Below are positions 8,427-16,029 of a DNA stretch of 49,237 bases, piece by piece. Position numbers and translations under genes: made by a program. The notes beneath the pieces were generated by a model. It was not told the DNA's origin. It searched no databases and worked only from the letters and a program-made list of their open reading frames with translations. How positions within the stretch are numbered: position 1 is the stretch's first letter; each line of letters opens with the position of its first letter. The DNA comes from CAZFXZ01 sp964523165 (GTDB lineage Bacteria > Patescibacteriota > Patescibacteriia > JACRDY01): the NCBI GenBank assembly GCA_964523165.1, contig CAZFXZ010000001.1, positions 1-49,237 on the forward strand, read 5' to 3'.

Positions 8427-10373
8427 TTATGACTGGCTATTACGTTCCATTTTTTCTTTTAATTCTTTAATTTTTTCACGTAACTCAATGGCTTGCTCAA
8501 AGTTCAGCTCTTCGGCGGCCAGCTGCATAGCCAACTCCATTTCCACCAAAATTTCACGATCTGACAAATCTTTCTTGGCCAACTTCGGTAAAATAGCATC
8601 TTCTTCCCGAATAATAATTTCTTTTTTGATTGTTGCGGGCGTGATGTGATGCTTTTTATTATAAGCCTGCTGTTTAGCGCGACGTCGATCAGTTTCTTGG
8701 ATTGCTTGCTTAATAGAATCAGTCATAACGTCGGCATACATAATTACTCGGCCATCGATGTTACGTGCCGCCCGACCAATCGTTTGGATCAAACTCCGAG
8801 CGTTGCGTAAAAAGCCTTCTTTGTCCGCGTCTAAAATCGCGACTAAACCAACTTCGGGTAAATCTAAACCTTCGCGCAACAAATTGATTCCGACCAAAAC
8901 ATCATATTTACCCAAGCGCAAATCTTGAATTATTTTTGTGCGTTCCAAAGTTTTTATCTCGCTGTGTAAATACCGAGCTTTAATGTCTTGCTCGGTCAAA
9001 TAACGCGTTAAATCTTCAGCCAGGCGTTTGGTCAGTGTCGTAACTAAAATGCGCTGACCTTGTTTTGTCGCTTCCGTTATTTCTTGCAAAACATCGCTGA
9101 CCTGGCCCTCGGCCGGTTTAATTTTGATTTGCGGATCGACCAAACCAGTCGGCCTGACAACTTGCTCGACGATTTGTCCAGAATGATCTTTTTCATAATC
9201 AGCTGGCGTGGCCGAAACGTAAACGACTTTTTTTAAATATTTTTCAAATTCATTAAAAGTGAGGGGTCGATTGTCATAAGCTGACGGCAAGCGAAAACCA
9301 TGATCAATTAAGTTTTTTTTGCGAGCTTTATCGCCTTCATACATACCACGGATTTGTGGCACGGTAACGTGACTTTCATCAATAAACATCAACCAATCGC
9401 CCTGCTCGTTAAAATAATCTAAGAGCGTATAGGGCGGTTGACCGGGCCGGCGTCCATCAAAATGCCGAGAATAATTTTCAATGCCCTTACATGAACCCAA
9501 TTCTTTGATCATTTCTAAGTCATATTTGGTCCGTTTTTCTAAGCGATAAGCGGCGACTTGATCAAGCTGTGGTAAGCGTTGTTTTAATTCTTGGCCAATA
9601 CTTTTTAGCGCGGCCGCTTGACGATCTTGGGGTACAACAAAATGCCGAGCCGGAAAAATATAAAAGTCTTCTTTGTATTCATTGAGCTCTTGAAAAGTCA
9701 CAGCCTGTAATTCTACGACACGTTGCAGTATCTCGCCGACAAAAAACAATCTATAAATTGAAGTGCCGGAGCCTTCGACTAATTCCACAATGTTGCCACG
9801 AACACGAAACGTCCCCGGTCGTAAATCAACATCGGCGCGCTGGTATTGGCTCTCGACCAATTGAGATAAAAATAAATCTCGATCGATCTTTTGACCAATA
9901 TGTAAATGCAAAGCCCCGGCCATATAGCTTTTAGGATCACCCAAGCCGTAGATAGCCGAAACCGAAGCAATAATAATCACATCTTTTCTGGAAAATAAAC
10001 TGGCCGTAGCTTCTAGGCGCAACTGTTCAATTTTTTCATTTATTTTGACATCCTTTTCAATATAGGTGTCAGAAATCGGCAAATAACTTTCTGGCTGATA
10101 ATAATCATAATAAGAAATAAAATAACAAACTTTATTATGCGGGAAAAAATCTCGAAACTCATTATAAAGTTGAGCGGCTAAAGTTTTGTTGTGCGACAAA
10201 ATTAAAGTTGGTTTATCAACTTTAGCAATGACGTTGGCCATGGTAAAAGTCTTACCCGAGCCAGTGACACCTAGTAATGTCTGTTGATTGTGCTTTTTGT
10301 AGCCCTCAATCAATTTTTTTATGGCTAGGGGTTGATCACCCTTGGGTTGTAATTTGGCGGAAAGTTTAAACAT
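8427..10373 (-). CDS. uvrB: UvrABC excinuclease subunit B
   Basis: 648-residue SF2-type ATPase that verifies lesions and recruits UvrC. Visible features are Walker A GVTGSGKT (about 38-45), the damage-probing beta-hairpin (SYYDYYQPESYLP near residue 90), the helicase motif IDESH, and a C-terminal UVR motif (about 610-640) that binds the UVR motif of UvrC. It is first in the uvrB-uvrA-uvrC operon. The 70 nt ahead of the ATG hold only a weak promoter candidate (TATACT near 10420) and a small GACCG/CGGTC hairpin, with no Shine-Dalgarno sequence. Two strong minus-strand promoters with terminators lie further upstream (10445-10877). I saw no obvious LexA box. Confidence 0.98.
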   Translation of the reverse strand: MFKLSAKLQPKGDQPLAIKKLIEGYKKHNQQTLLGVTGSGKTFTMANVIAKVDKPTLILSHNKTLAAQLYNEFRDFFPHNKVCYFISYYDYYQPESYLPISDTYIEKDVKINEKIEQLRLEATASLFSRKDVIIIASVSAIYGLGDPKSYMAGALHLHIGQKIDRDLFLSQLVESQYQRADVDLRPGTFRVRGNIVELVEGSGTSIYRLFFVGEILQRVVELQAVTFQELNEYKEDFYIFPARHFVVPQDRQAAALKSIGQELKQRLPQLDQVAAYRLEKRTKYDLEMIKELGSCKGIENYSRHFDGRRPGQPPYTLLDYFNEQGDWLMFIDESHVTVPQIRGMYEGDKARKKNLIDHGFRLPSAYDNRPLTFNEFEKYLKKVVYVSATPADYEKDHSGQIVEQVVRPTGLVDPQIKIKPAEGQVSDVLQEITEATKQGQRILVTTLTKRLAEDLTRYLTEQDIKARYLHSEIKTLERTKIIQDLRLGKYDVLVGINLLREGLDLPEVGLVAILDADKEGFLRNARSLIQTIGRAARNIDGRVIMYADVMTDSIKQAIQETDRRRAKQQAYNKKHHITPATIKKEIIIREEDAILPKLAKKDLSDREILVEMELAMQLAAEELNFEQAIELREKIKELKEKMERNSQS

Positions 10374-10444
10374 AGCGCAAAAGGACCGAGCATTTTCGCC
10401 GGTCGAGCCCTAACTGGGCAAAATCAGTATAGCTCAATTAGTTT

Positions 10445-10476
10445 AAAAATAAAAGCGCCCTAAAGATCTAGAGCGC
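10445..10476 (-). terminator. Intrinsic terminator ahead of uvrB
   Basis: On the minus strand an 8-bp arm pair GCGCTCTA/TAGGGCGC (one mismatch, 6-nt loop; 10455-10476) is followed by TTTTATTTTT. It lies 72 nt before the uvrB start, in the orientation that would stop transcripts heading into uvrB. Confidence 0.75.
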
Positions 10477-10552
10477 GTGGAGTAAAAAGCGGTCCGACAT
10501 ACCTTGGAGTGAGGTCATGAGCGTGTCGGACCAATCAATGAAGCGGACTTCT
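10445..10552 (-). ncRNA. Predicted small RNA B or uvrB leader, about 108 nt
   Basis: This unit runs from a predicted start near 10552 (promoter TTGACT-17-TATCAT) to a terminator T-run at 10445. It holds a 9-bp stem (GGTCCGACA/TGTCGGACC, 10524-10532 with 10491-10499) followed by T5, then a second hairpin with a longer T-run. The first transcribed bases GATCTA are complementary to TAGATC inside the last hairpin, so an anti-terminator form can be drawn. No open frame of note and no match to SRP RNA, tmRNA or 6S motifs was seen. It could be an independent sRNA or a cis-acting attenuator for uvrBAC. Confidence 0.5.
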
Positions 10553-10558
10553 TAGATC

Positions 10559-10587
10559 ATGATAGGCCGATAACGTTATATAGTCAA
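10559..10587 (-). promoter_or_regulatory. Promoter for RNA B / uvrB leader
   Basis: TTGACT (10582-10587), 17-nt spacer, TATCAT (10559-10564) on the minus strand. It begins inside the T-run of the preceding terminator, so one transcription unit ends exactly where the next promoter starts. Confidence 0.55.
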
Positions 10588-10665
10588 AAAAAAGAGCCCA
10601 CACGACAAAGAGATTGGGGCTGCGCGACGGGGGCCTTGGTCGCGACGTGGATCTTTTGTCGTGTG
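10586..10665 (-). terminator. Intrinsic terminator of RNA A
   Basis: The stem CACACGACAAAAGA/TCTTTGTCGTGTG (10652-10665 with 10599-10611), with an internal GC-rich loop, is followed on the minus strand by GGCTC and an uninterrupted T8 (10593-10586). Confidence 0.7.
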
Positions 10666-10842
10666 AGCAGGTGCCAAAGAACAATGATGAAGAGAACCGG
10701 CGGGACCTACGAAGGACCGATCAGGAACGCTGTTCAACGCTGGAGGGTGGTCCCGCCGGTTCGATCGAGTAAAAGTTGGCGGTCAAAGCCCGAACGCTCA
10801 ACCGCCCATGGAAGGGAGGATGCCGTATGCGACCGGCATCGT
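10586..10842 (-). ncRNA. Predicted structured RNA A, about 257 nt, family not recognised
   Basis: A consensus-like promoter (TTGACA-17-TAGGAT) and a strong terminator with T8 bound this stretch on the minus strand. Four stems follow in order: GATGCCG/CGGCATC at the very 5' end (10819-10840), GGCGGT/ACCGCC (10778-10806), a perfect 14-bp stem (10694-10707 with 10749-10762) and a 13-bp stem with one bulge (10599-10611 with 10652-10665) leading into the T-run. The unpaired parts are C-rich (CTCCCTTCC, CACCCTCC). I looked for RNase P (GAGGAAA/ACAGAA), tmRNA ends, the SRP GGAAG/AGCAG loop and 6S layout and found none. No convincing protein frame exists. The function is unknown. Confidence 0.6.
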
Positions 10843-10848
10843 CAGACC

Positions 10849-10877
10849 ATCCTATGATGAAAAAACTTGCCTGTCAA
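10849..10877 (-). promoter_or_regulatory. Strong promoter of RNA A
   Basis: TTGACA (10872-10877), 17-nt spacer, TAGGAT (10849-10854) on the minus strand; predicted start near 10842. Its -35 box touches the divergent rluB -35 box (10867-10872), so the two promoters may compete. Confidence 0.7.
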
Positions 10878-10895
10878 GACGAGAGTCTATACAAT
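10867..10895 (+). promoter_or_regulatory. Promoter of rluB
   Basis: TTGCCT (10867-10872), 17-nt spacer, TACAAT (10890-10895). The start codon at 10905 is only 9 nt below the -10 box, implying a leader of about 0-3 nt. This decides against the longer frame that opens at 10776. Confidence 0.65.
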
Positions 10896-10904
10896 ACTGA
10901 CATT

Positions 10905-11585
10905 ATGATGCGTTTACAAAAATTTTTAGCTCAGGCCGGCATAGCCTCACGACGCTTAGCCGAAAAACTTATCTCTTCCGGACAAATAAAAGTTAACGGC
11001 AAAGTTGCCATTTTGGGCCAACAGGTTGATCCCCTAACCGACGAGGTAGTTTTTAATAAGAAAAAAATTAGCTTAAACATCACCGACAAAAAAATATATT
11101 TGGCCTTAAATAAACCAGCCGGCTATATCACCACCCGGGCTGATTTTAAAAATCAAAAATCTGTCTATGATCTTTTACCCAGCGACTTGCGAAGTAAAAT
11201 TTGGCCGGTCGGCAGACTAGATAAAGATTCTTGCGGTTTGTTGCTTTTTACTAATGATGGTGAATTGACGCAAAAACTCACTCACCCCAGTCATCAACAC
11301 GATAAAGAATATTTAGTTCGTCATAGTGGTCAACTGACCGAACAACAACGTCGACAATTACAACAAGGTGTTATTTTGCCAACTGGCAAAACCGCGCCTT
11401 GCCAAATTATCATCAATCAACCGGGGGAATTAAAAATTATTTTAAATGAAGGCAAAAAACGTCAAATCCGTGAGATGTTGCGACACTTTCGCTGTCAGGT
11501 AACTTTTTTGCAACGCACTCGCCACGGCCAAGTCAAGCTTGGTAATTTAAAAGAGGGTCACTATCGCCTACTGACATCTATTTAA
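10905..11585 (+). CDS. rluB: Pseudouridine synthase, RluB/RsuA family
   Basis: 226 residues. It has an N-terminal S4 RNA-binding domain (MMRLQKFLAQAGIASRRLAEKLI, then the INGK-like KVNGK) and the catalytic pseudouridine synthase core with PVGRLDKDSCGLLLFTNDGEL, where the Asp in GRLDKDS is the catalytic residue. It isomerises a uridine in rRNA, either 23S (RluB/RluE) or 16S (RsuA), which is not decided here. An upstream extension to 10776 runs through the promoters and RNA A stems, so the MM pair at 10905/10908 is taken as the start. It ends tail-to-tail with rarA, overlapping by 8 nt. Confidence 0.9.
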   Translation: MMRLQKFLAQAGIASRRLAEKLISSGQIKVNGKVAILGQQVDPLTDEVVFNKKKISLNITDKKIYLALNKPAGYITTRADFKNQKSVYDLLPSDLRSKIWPVGRLDKDSCGLLLFTNDGELTQKLTHPSHQHDKEYLVRHSGQLTEQQRRQLQQGVILPTGKTAPCQIIINQPGELKIILNEGKKRQIREMLRHFRCQVTFLQRTRHGQVKLGNLKEGHYRLLTSI

Positions 11586-12855
11586 GATATTTTCGGCCTT
11601 TTATTTTTGGTGGTAAATAATCTTGGATATCGCCCTGATAATCAAAATCGGGGTTGTATTTATAATTTTTACCGTAGTTTAAATCTTTCATCAACTTCGT
11701 CGGCGCGTTGCGTAAATGCAAAGGCACCGGATCGTTGGCCGTTTCCCTAACGTCAGACTGAACAGCTTGATAGGCCGTATAAAGCGAATTGTCTTTTTTA
11801 GTTTTAGCCAAATAAACCACAACTTGAGCTAAAATAACATTACACTCCGGCAAACCGATAAAGTGGGCTGCTTGATAACCAGCCACGGCTTGAACTAAAG
11901 CTTGCGGATTGGCCAAACCCACGTCTTCACTGGCAAAACGTACTAAACGCCTAGCAACATACAGCGGATCTTCGCCAGCTTCCAACATACGACCCAGCCA
12001 ATAAAGGGCGGCGTCAGCATCAGAACCGCGCAAACTTTTATGTAAAGCCGAAATTATATTGTAATGCTGCTCGCCAGTTTTGTCATACATCAAATGCGAT
12101 CTCTGCAAAGCCTCTTTGAGGACTTCAACCGTTAGCGTGACGGCGGTGTTGTTGGGCACTGACTCGACCGCCAACTCCAAAGCGTTATAAGCCACCCGAG
12201 CATCACCATCGGCCATCGTCGCTAAAAATTCCAAAGCTTCATGGTCGGCTGTTATTTTTCTTGTACCGTAGCCATTCTTTTCATCTTGTAAAGCGATTTT
12301 TAACAACTTCACGATATCGTCAACGGCTAATTTTTCCAAAACAAAAACTCGACACCGCGACAGCAAAGCGGCATTCACTTCAAAAGATGGGTTTTCGGTT
12401 GTGGCGCCAATCAAGATCACCGTGCCATCTTCCACGTGCGGCAACAAAGCATCTTGTTGGCTTTTGCTCCAACGGTGAATTTCATCAATAAATAAAATTG
12501 TCCGCCGCTGATACATTTGAGCGATACTTTTAGCCTCTTCGATCACGCCACGCAATTCTTTGACACCCGAGGTCACGGCGCTAAATTGGACAAAACGAGC
12601 CTTAGTAACTTGAGCGATAACTCGGGCCAAGGTCGTTTTGCCGCAACCCGGTGGTCCCCAAAAGATCATTGACGGCAAACGATCTTGCTCAATGGCTTGC
12701 CGCAACATACTACCCGGCTTGATAATGCTTTCTTGACCGGCATAATCATCAAAACCTATCGGTCTCAAACGATCAGCCAAGGGGGCGTAATTTTTGGCTT
12801 GTTTGCTAAATAAATTAGCTTCGGGCTTGTTTTTTGGAGAAAAGTTGGCTATCAT
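11578..12855 (-). CDS. rarA: Replication-associated recombination ATPase RarA (MgsA)
   Basis: 425 residues, AAA+ clamp-loader-like ATPase that acts at stalled forks. Visible are the N-terminal PLADRLRP box, Walker A GPPGCGKTT, Walker B with ILFIDEIHRW, sensor 1 GATTENPSFEVNAALLSRC, and the C-terminal tetramerisation region (LPECNVILAQVVVYLAKTKKDNS, then VPLHLRNAPTKLMKDLNYGKNY). The start at 12855 gives MIANFSPKNKP. The frame can be extended upstream, but only through a promoter, tRNA sequence and the N gap. The promoter -10 lies 8 nt before the ATG. Confidence 0.95.
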   Translation of the reverse strand: MIANFSPKNKPEANLFSKQAKNYAPLADRLRPIGFDDYAGQESIIKPGSMLRQAIEQDRLPSMIFWGPPGCGKTTLARVIAQVTKARFVQFSAVTSGVKELRGVIEEAKSIAQMYQRRTILFIDEIHRWSKSQQDALLPHVEDGTVILIGATTENPSFEVNAALLSRCRVFVLEKLAVDDIVKLLKIALQDEKNGYGTRKITADHEALEFLATMADGDARVAYNALELAVESVPNNTAVTLTVEVLKEALQRSHLMYDKTGEQHYNIISALHKSLRGSDADAALYWLGRMLEAGEDPLYVARRLVRFASEDVGLANPQALVQAVAGYQAAHFIGLPECNVILAQVVVYLAKTKKDNSLYTAYQAVQSDVRETANDPVPLHLRNAPTKLMKDLNYGKNYKYNPDFDYQGDIQDYLPPKIKGRKYLK

Positions 12856-12863
12856 GTTGTAGT

Positions 12864-12892
12864 ATTGTACGGCTGGTAATCCCAGCTGTAAA
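12864..12892 (-). promoter_or_regulatory. Promoter of rarA, overlapping a possible tRNA-Pro promoter
   Basis: Minus strand TTTACA (12887-12892), 17-nt spacer, TACAAT (12864-12869). On the plus strand the same bases give TTGTAC-16-TGTAAA (12865-12892), placed correctly for the tRNA-Pro copy that begins at 12898. The two divergent promoters would be superimposed. Confidence 0.55.
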
Positions 12893-12897
12893 GCCAA

Positions 12898-13021
12898 CGG
12901 GCTGTAGCGCAGTTGGCTAGCNNNNNNNNNNNNNNNNNNNNNNNNNNNNNNNNNNNNNNNNNNNNNNNNNNNNNNNNNNNNNNNNNNNNNNNNNNNNNNN
13001 NNNNNNNNNNNNNNNNNNNNN
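12898..13021. other. Assembly gap (100 N) with a 24-nt duplicated flank
   Basis: Positions 12922-13021 are N. The 24 nt before the gap (12898-12921) are identical to the 24 nt after it (13022-13045), the first third of tRNA-Pro. The simplest reading is two contig ends that overlap by 24 nt and were scaffolded instead of merged, so the true distance from the rarA start to the tRNA is about 42 nt. Confidence 0.9.
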
Positions 13022-13098
13022 CGGGCTGTAGCGCAGTTGGCTAGCGCGCACGCTTCGGGTGCGTGAGGTCGCGGGTTCAAGTCCCGCCAGCCCGACCA
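13022..13098 (+). tRNA. tRNA-Pro (CGG anticodon)
   Basis: Complete cloverleaf: acceptor CGGGCTG/CAGCCCG, D-arm GCGC/GCGC, anticodon stem CACGC/GCGTG with loop TTCGGGT (anticodon CGG at 13056-13058), T-arm GCGGG/CCCGC with TTCAAGT, discriminator A and encoded CCA (13096-13098). A terminator follows immediately. Confidence 0.96.
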
Positions 13099-13102
13099 CT
13101 AG

Positions 13103-13127
13103 ACCACGTTTTAATCAACGTGGTTTT
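13103..13127 (+). terminator. Terminator of tRNA-Pro
   Basis: Stem ACCACGTT (13103-13110) / AACGTGGT (13117-13124), 6-nt loop, followed by TTT. Confidence 0.7.
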
Positions 13128-13164
13128 GTGATACTATTAAATTATAAATAATAGCTTATATTTT

Positions 13165-13611
13165 ATGGTCAAAGCGACAAAATTTTTAACTTATTTGGCG
13201 ATTGCTTTGTTTGTGGTCATTGTGGCCTTGGCTTTTTACACCGCTTGGCAAACTTATCGCCAAGGCGACATCAGCAACCAAGCAACTGTTGACCGGCAAA
13301 TTAAACCGCGCGAGGAAGTAAAAAAAGAATACTTCAGCGAAATAAAATTAGACAAGGAGACTTATAAATTGGGTGAAACGCCGGTTCTTTTGTGGGCGAC
13401 GCAAAAAGATGGCAGCGAATTTATTATCAAAGTCGTTGATGCCACAAATGATATTTTCATTTCCACTAGCGCGGCCACCGAAGTCGGACAAACAGCCGGC
13501 AGTCAATTTAGCTTACCAACAACGGTTGGTAATTATGAAGCTTGGCTATACTTAATACTTGACGATCAAGAGACTTTGGTCGCCACTTTACCTTTTACCG
13601 TGACTCAATAA
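13165..13611 (+). CDS. Hypothetical membrane-anchored extracytoplasmic protein
   Basis: 148 residues, family not recognised. One N-terminal membrane segment (about residues 8-28) is followed by a charged linker and a beta-rich domain (about 55-147: YKLGETPVLLW, EFIIKVVDA, YEAWLYLILDD, LVATLPFTV). This looks like a small immunoglobulin-like or carbohydrate-binding-like sandwich outside the membrane. A possible promoter (TTGTGA-17-TAATAG, 13126-13154) lies 10 nt before the ATG, directly after the tRNA-Pro terminator, so it is probably its own unit. It ends 1 nt from the convergent dehydrogenase gene. Confidence 0.6.
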   Translation: MVKATKFLTYLAIALFVVIVALAFYTAWQTYRQGDISNQATVDRQIKPREEVKKEYFSEIKLDKETYKLGETPVLLWATQKDGSEFIIKVVDATNDIFISTSAATEVGQTAGSQFSLPTTVGNYEAWLYLILDDQETLVATLPFTVTQ

Positions 13612-13612
13612 T

Positions 13613-14584
13613 TTACTTGGCTGGCGTCAAGGGCGGATTGCCGCGCAAAACGGCAATAATGTTTTGCGCGGCCATGACGGCCATTTGATCGCGGCTAGCC
13701 ATCGTACTCGATGCAATGTGCGGCGACAGTATTATGTTATTCAAACGTTTTAAAGCTGGTGTGACTTGTGGCTCATGTTCAAAAACATCGACAGCCGCAC
13801 CGGCAATGACCTTGTTGTGCAAAGCTACAGCCAAAGCTTTTTCATCGACAATCGGTCCCCGAGCCGTATTGATCAGATAAGCAGTTTTTTTCATCAAGCT
13901 AAAGTGTTTTTTGTTTAACAAATGTCGAGTACTGGGTAATAACGGCGCGTGCAGAGAAACAATATCAGCTTGTTTTAATAAAACATCAAGAGAAACTTTT
14001 TTGGCCTTAGTCTTACTTTCTAAACTGAGGTTTTTCACAACGTCGGTATACAAAATGTGACAATCAAAAGCCTTATGCATCATGACGGCATAACGTGCGC
14101 CGATCCGACCCGTGCCAATGACGCCGACAGTCGCACCCTGTAAATCACGGCCCAATAACAACATCGGCTCCCATTGTTTGTATTTATTACTTCTGACAAA
14201 ATTATCAGCTTCCACTATTCGACGACTAATTGCCAAAGTCAAAACCACGGCATATTCAGCTACCGACTGACTGGAAGCGCCGGGCAAATTACTAACTGCC
14301 ACCTTACGCTTAGCGGCCGCTTTAATGTCGATATTATCAAAACCGACGGCGTAGTTAGCGACAATTTTTAATTGCTTTCCAGCGGCCGTTAAAACTCCGG
14401 CATCAATTTTGTCAGTCAATAAAGATAAAATGGCATCGGCGCCTTTGACAAATTTTTTTAAAGCGGCTGGCGATAAAACCTTTTTTTGCTTATTAACAAT
14501 CAGCTTGATATCAGGTTGCTGACGCAAAAGATTTAGCCCGGCAGTCGGGATTGATCGAGTAACAACAACACGGTATTTTGCCAT
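13613..14584 (-). CDS. D-isomer-specific 2-hydroxyacid dehydrogenase
   Basis: 323 residues, NAD(P)-dependent dehydrogenase of the GyaR/GhrB/SerA superfamily. The Rossmann motif VGVIGTGRIG is near residue 150. The catalytic triad is visible: Arg in NTARGPIVDE, Glu in DVFEHEP and His in ILSPHIASST. There is no C-terminal ACT domain, so it is not a long-form SerA. The family acts on glyoxylate, hydroxypyruvate, phosphoglycerate or D-lactate. Which one is used here is unresolved. It is last in the pentose-phosphate operon, 3 nt after the transketolase C-terminal gene. Confidence 0.85.
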   Translation of the reverse strand: MAKYRVVVTRSIPTAGLNLLRQQPDIKLIVNKQKKVLSPAALKKFVKGADAILSLLTDKIDAGVLTAAGKQLKIVANYAVGFDNIDIKAAAKRKVAVSNLPGASSQSVAEYAVVLTLAISRRIVEADNFVRSNKYKQWEPMLLLGRDLQGATVGVIGTGRIGARYAVMMHKAFDCHILYTDVVKNLSLESKTKAKKVSLDVLLKQADIVSLHAPLLPSTRHLLNKKHFSLMKKTAYLINTARGPIVDEKALAVALHNKVIAGAAVDVFEHEPQVTPALKRLNNIILSPHIASSTMASRDQMAVMAAQNIIAVLRGNPPLTPAK

Positions 14585-14587
14585 AGA

Positions 14588-15535
14588 TTATTTTTTACGT
14601 TTTATAACTTTTTTTGATTTAGCCATGATATTGCTAACCGTTAAATGATACTTTCGCAACAATTCTGACGGCTGACCGGATTGGCCAAAACTATCGGCCA
14701 CGGCCACAAATTCCTGTGGGGTCGGACAATTGGTGGACAAAATTTCAGCCACCGCACTGCCCAAACCACCAGCCACTTGATGCTCTTCAATAGTTACAAC
14801 CGCGCCGGTTTTTTGGGCCCACTTTACAATGGTTTTTTGATCTAGGGGTTTGATCGTATGACTGTTGATCACCGTGGCTGCTATCCCCTGTTTTTTTAAC
14901 TCTTGAGCTGCTAGTAAGGCACTATAAACCATTGAACCGCAAGCGATTAGCGCGACATCACTACCGGTGTGCAAAACATCAGCTTGGCCAATTTTAAATT
15001 TATTTTTTAAAGAAGTAAAAACAGCTGAAGGCGCCCGCTCTAAACGCAGATAAACCGGCCCGGAAATTTTGGCGATAGCTAGAGTCGCCTGATAAGCTTG
15101 ATGATAATCAGCCGGCACAACGACTGTCATATTAGGCAAAACACGCGTCAGGGCAATATCTTCTAGGGCTTGATGGGTCGCGCCATCAGGACCGACGTTC
15201 AAACCGGCATGACTGCTGATAATTTTTACCGGTAAGTTGTTGTAACAAATACTAACACGAATTTGTTCCCAGTTGCGACCGGGTGAAAAAACCGCATAGC
15301 TGGTCATAAAAGGTATTTTGCCACTCAGGGCCAAACCAGCCGAGACACCAGCTAAATTTTGTTCAGCTACCCCCACGTCAATAAATCTTTGCGGATATTG
15401 GTTGGCAAATTTGTCGACTCGGGTTGATTCGGCCAAATCAGCGGTTAACACTACCACGGCTGGATTTTTTTTAGCCAAAACTAACAAAGCTTGGCCAAAA
15501 CCATCTCGCGTAGCTTTGAAGTTTTGACTAGTCAT
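14588..15535 (-). CDS. Transketolase, C-terminal subunit
   Basis: 315 residues, equal to the pyrimidine-binding plus C-terminal domains of transketolase. Seen are DLAESTRVDKFA, the GVAEQNLAGVSAGLALSG motif whose Glu activates thiamine diphosphate, FMTSYAVF, HAGLNVGPDGATHQALEDIAL, and the C-terminal domain with TIEEHQVAGGLGSAVAE. With the N-terminal subunit (16026-16990) it would form the active enzyme that moves two-carbon units between ketoses and aldoses. The two subunit genes are separated by one small membrane-protein gene. A DXS-like or pyruvate dehydrogenase E1-like role is less likely given RpiB and Rpe nearby. Confidence 0.92.
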   Translation of the reverse strand: MTSQNFKATRDGFGQALLVLAKKNPAVVVLTADLAESTRVDKFANQYPQRFIDVGVAEQNLAGVSAGLALSGKIPFMTSYAVFSPGRNWEQIRVSICYNNLPVKIISSHAGLNVGPDGATHQALEDIALTRVLPNMTVVVPADYHQAYQATLAIAKISGPVYLRLERAPSAVFTSLKNKFKIGQADVLHTGSDVALIACGSMVYSALLAAQELKKQGIAATVINSHTIKPLDQKTIVKWAQKTGAVVTIEEHQVAGGLGSAVAEILSTNCPTPQEFVAVADSFGQSGQPSELLRKYHLTVSNIMAKSKKVIKRKK

Positions 15536-15537
15536 AA

Positions 15538-16029
15538 TTATTTTACCTGCAAGGTCTTAAAAATGCCGGGCAAGGCGGTCAAATTATCCGTTAGACTTTC
15601 CGGCAACTCAACAACTCGACTAAAACTAAAAATATATTTATCGGTTTTAGCGGCCGGAAAAAACTTCGGATCAGCCGGGTCAAAATATTGCCCAGCTTTG
15701 ACGTAGGGTTGTAAATATTCTTGCCATTGTTGAGCTGTCCGCATTTCCATAAAAAATATCGGTTGATAGGTATTTTGATAAGGCAGCTCGGCCACCCAGA
15801 CCGCTGTCAAATCGGCGGTCGGATCATTAACTTCGCGGACTCTGACCTCTGACCACGAACGTGGAAAAATTAAACTAAAATCATAACGCCCATTACGATA
15901 AACAGTCACGCCATTATCTCCATTTGACAACCAACCATCACCCGACAACTGCCTAGACCACAACAACCAACTACTAACGAGAGCTAAAATGATAATAATT
16001 ATCAGACCGAAATAGAAATTTCTTTTCAT
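15538..16029 (-). CDS. Hypothetical one-TM protein between the transketolase subunits
   Basis: 163 residues with an N-terminal membrane anchor (about residues 5-25) and an extracytoplasmic domain. GRYDFSLIFPRSWSEVRV followed by FFMEMRTAQQWQEYLQPYV recalls the PsbP/DcrB-like fold seen in small bacterial lipoproteins, but this is only a resemblance. It starts inside the last codons of the N-terminal transketolase gene (ATGA overlap at 16026-16029) and ends 2 nt before the C-terminal gene, so it is translated from the same mRNA. A link to transketolase is not implied by its sequence. Confidence 0.6.
   Translation of the reverse strand: MKRNFYFGLIIIIILALVSSWLLWSRQLSGDGWLSNGDNGVTVYRNGRYDFSLIFPRSWSEVRVREVNDPTADLTAVWVAELPYQNTYQPIFFMEMRTAQQWQEYLQPYVKAGQYFDPADPKFFPAAKTDKYIFSFSRVVELPESLTDNLTALPGIFKTLQVK

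Noticed and set aside
10445..10842. RNase P RNA, tmRNA, SRP RNA or 6S RNA
   Set aside because: I searched both strands by eye for the conserved cores (GAGGAAA and ACAGAA; tRNA-like ends; GGAAG/AGCAG loop; long bubbled hairpin) and found none.
10776..10904. In-frame N-terminal extension of rluB
   Set aside because: It runs through the predicted -35/-10 boxes of two promoters and the 5' stems of RNA A, and the added residues are not like the S4 domain family. The start at 10905 directly below a TACAAT box fits better.
12856..13080. N-terminal extension of rarA through the gap (reading MNPRPHAPEAC...)
   Set aside because: This is antisense tRNA-Pro sequence plus Ns. The RarA family start is MIANFSPKNKP at 12855 with a promoter just above.
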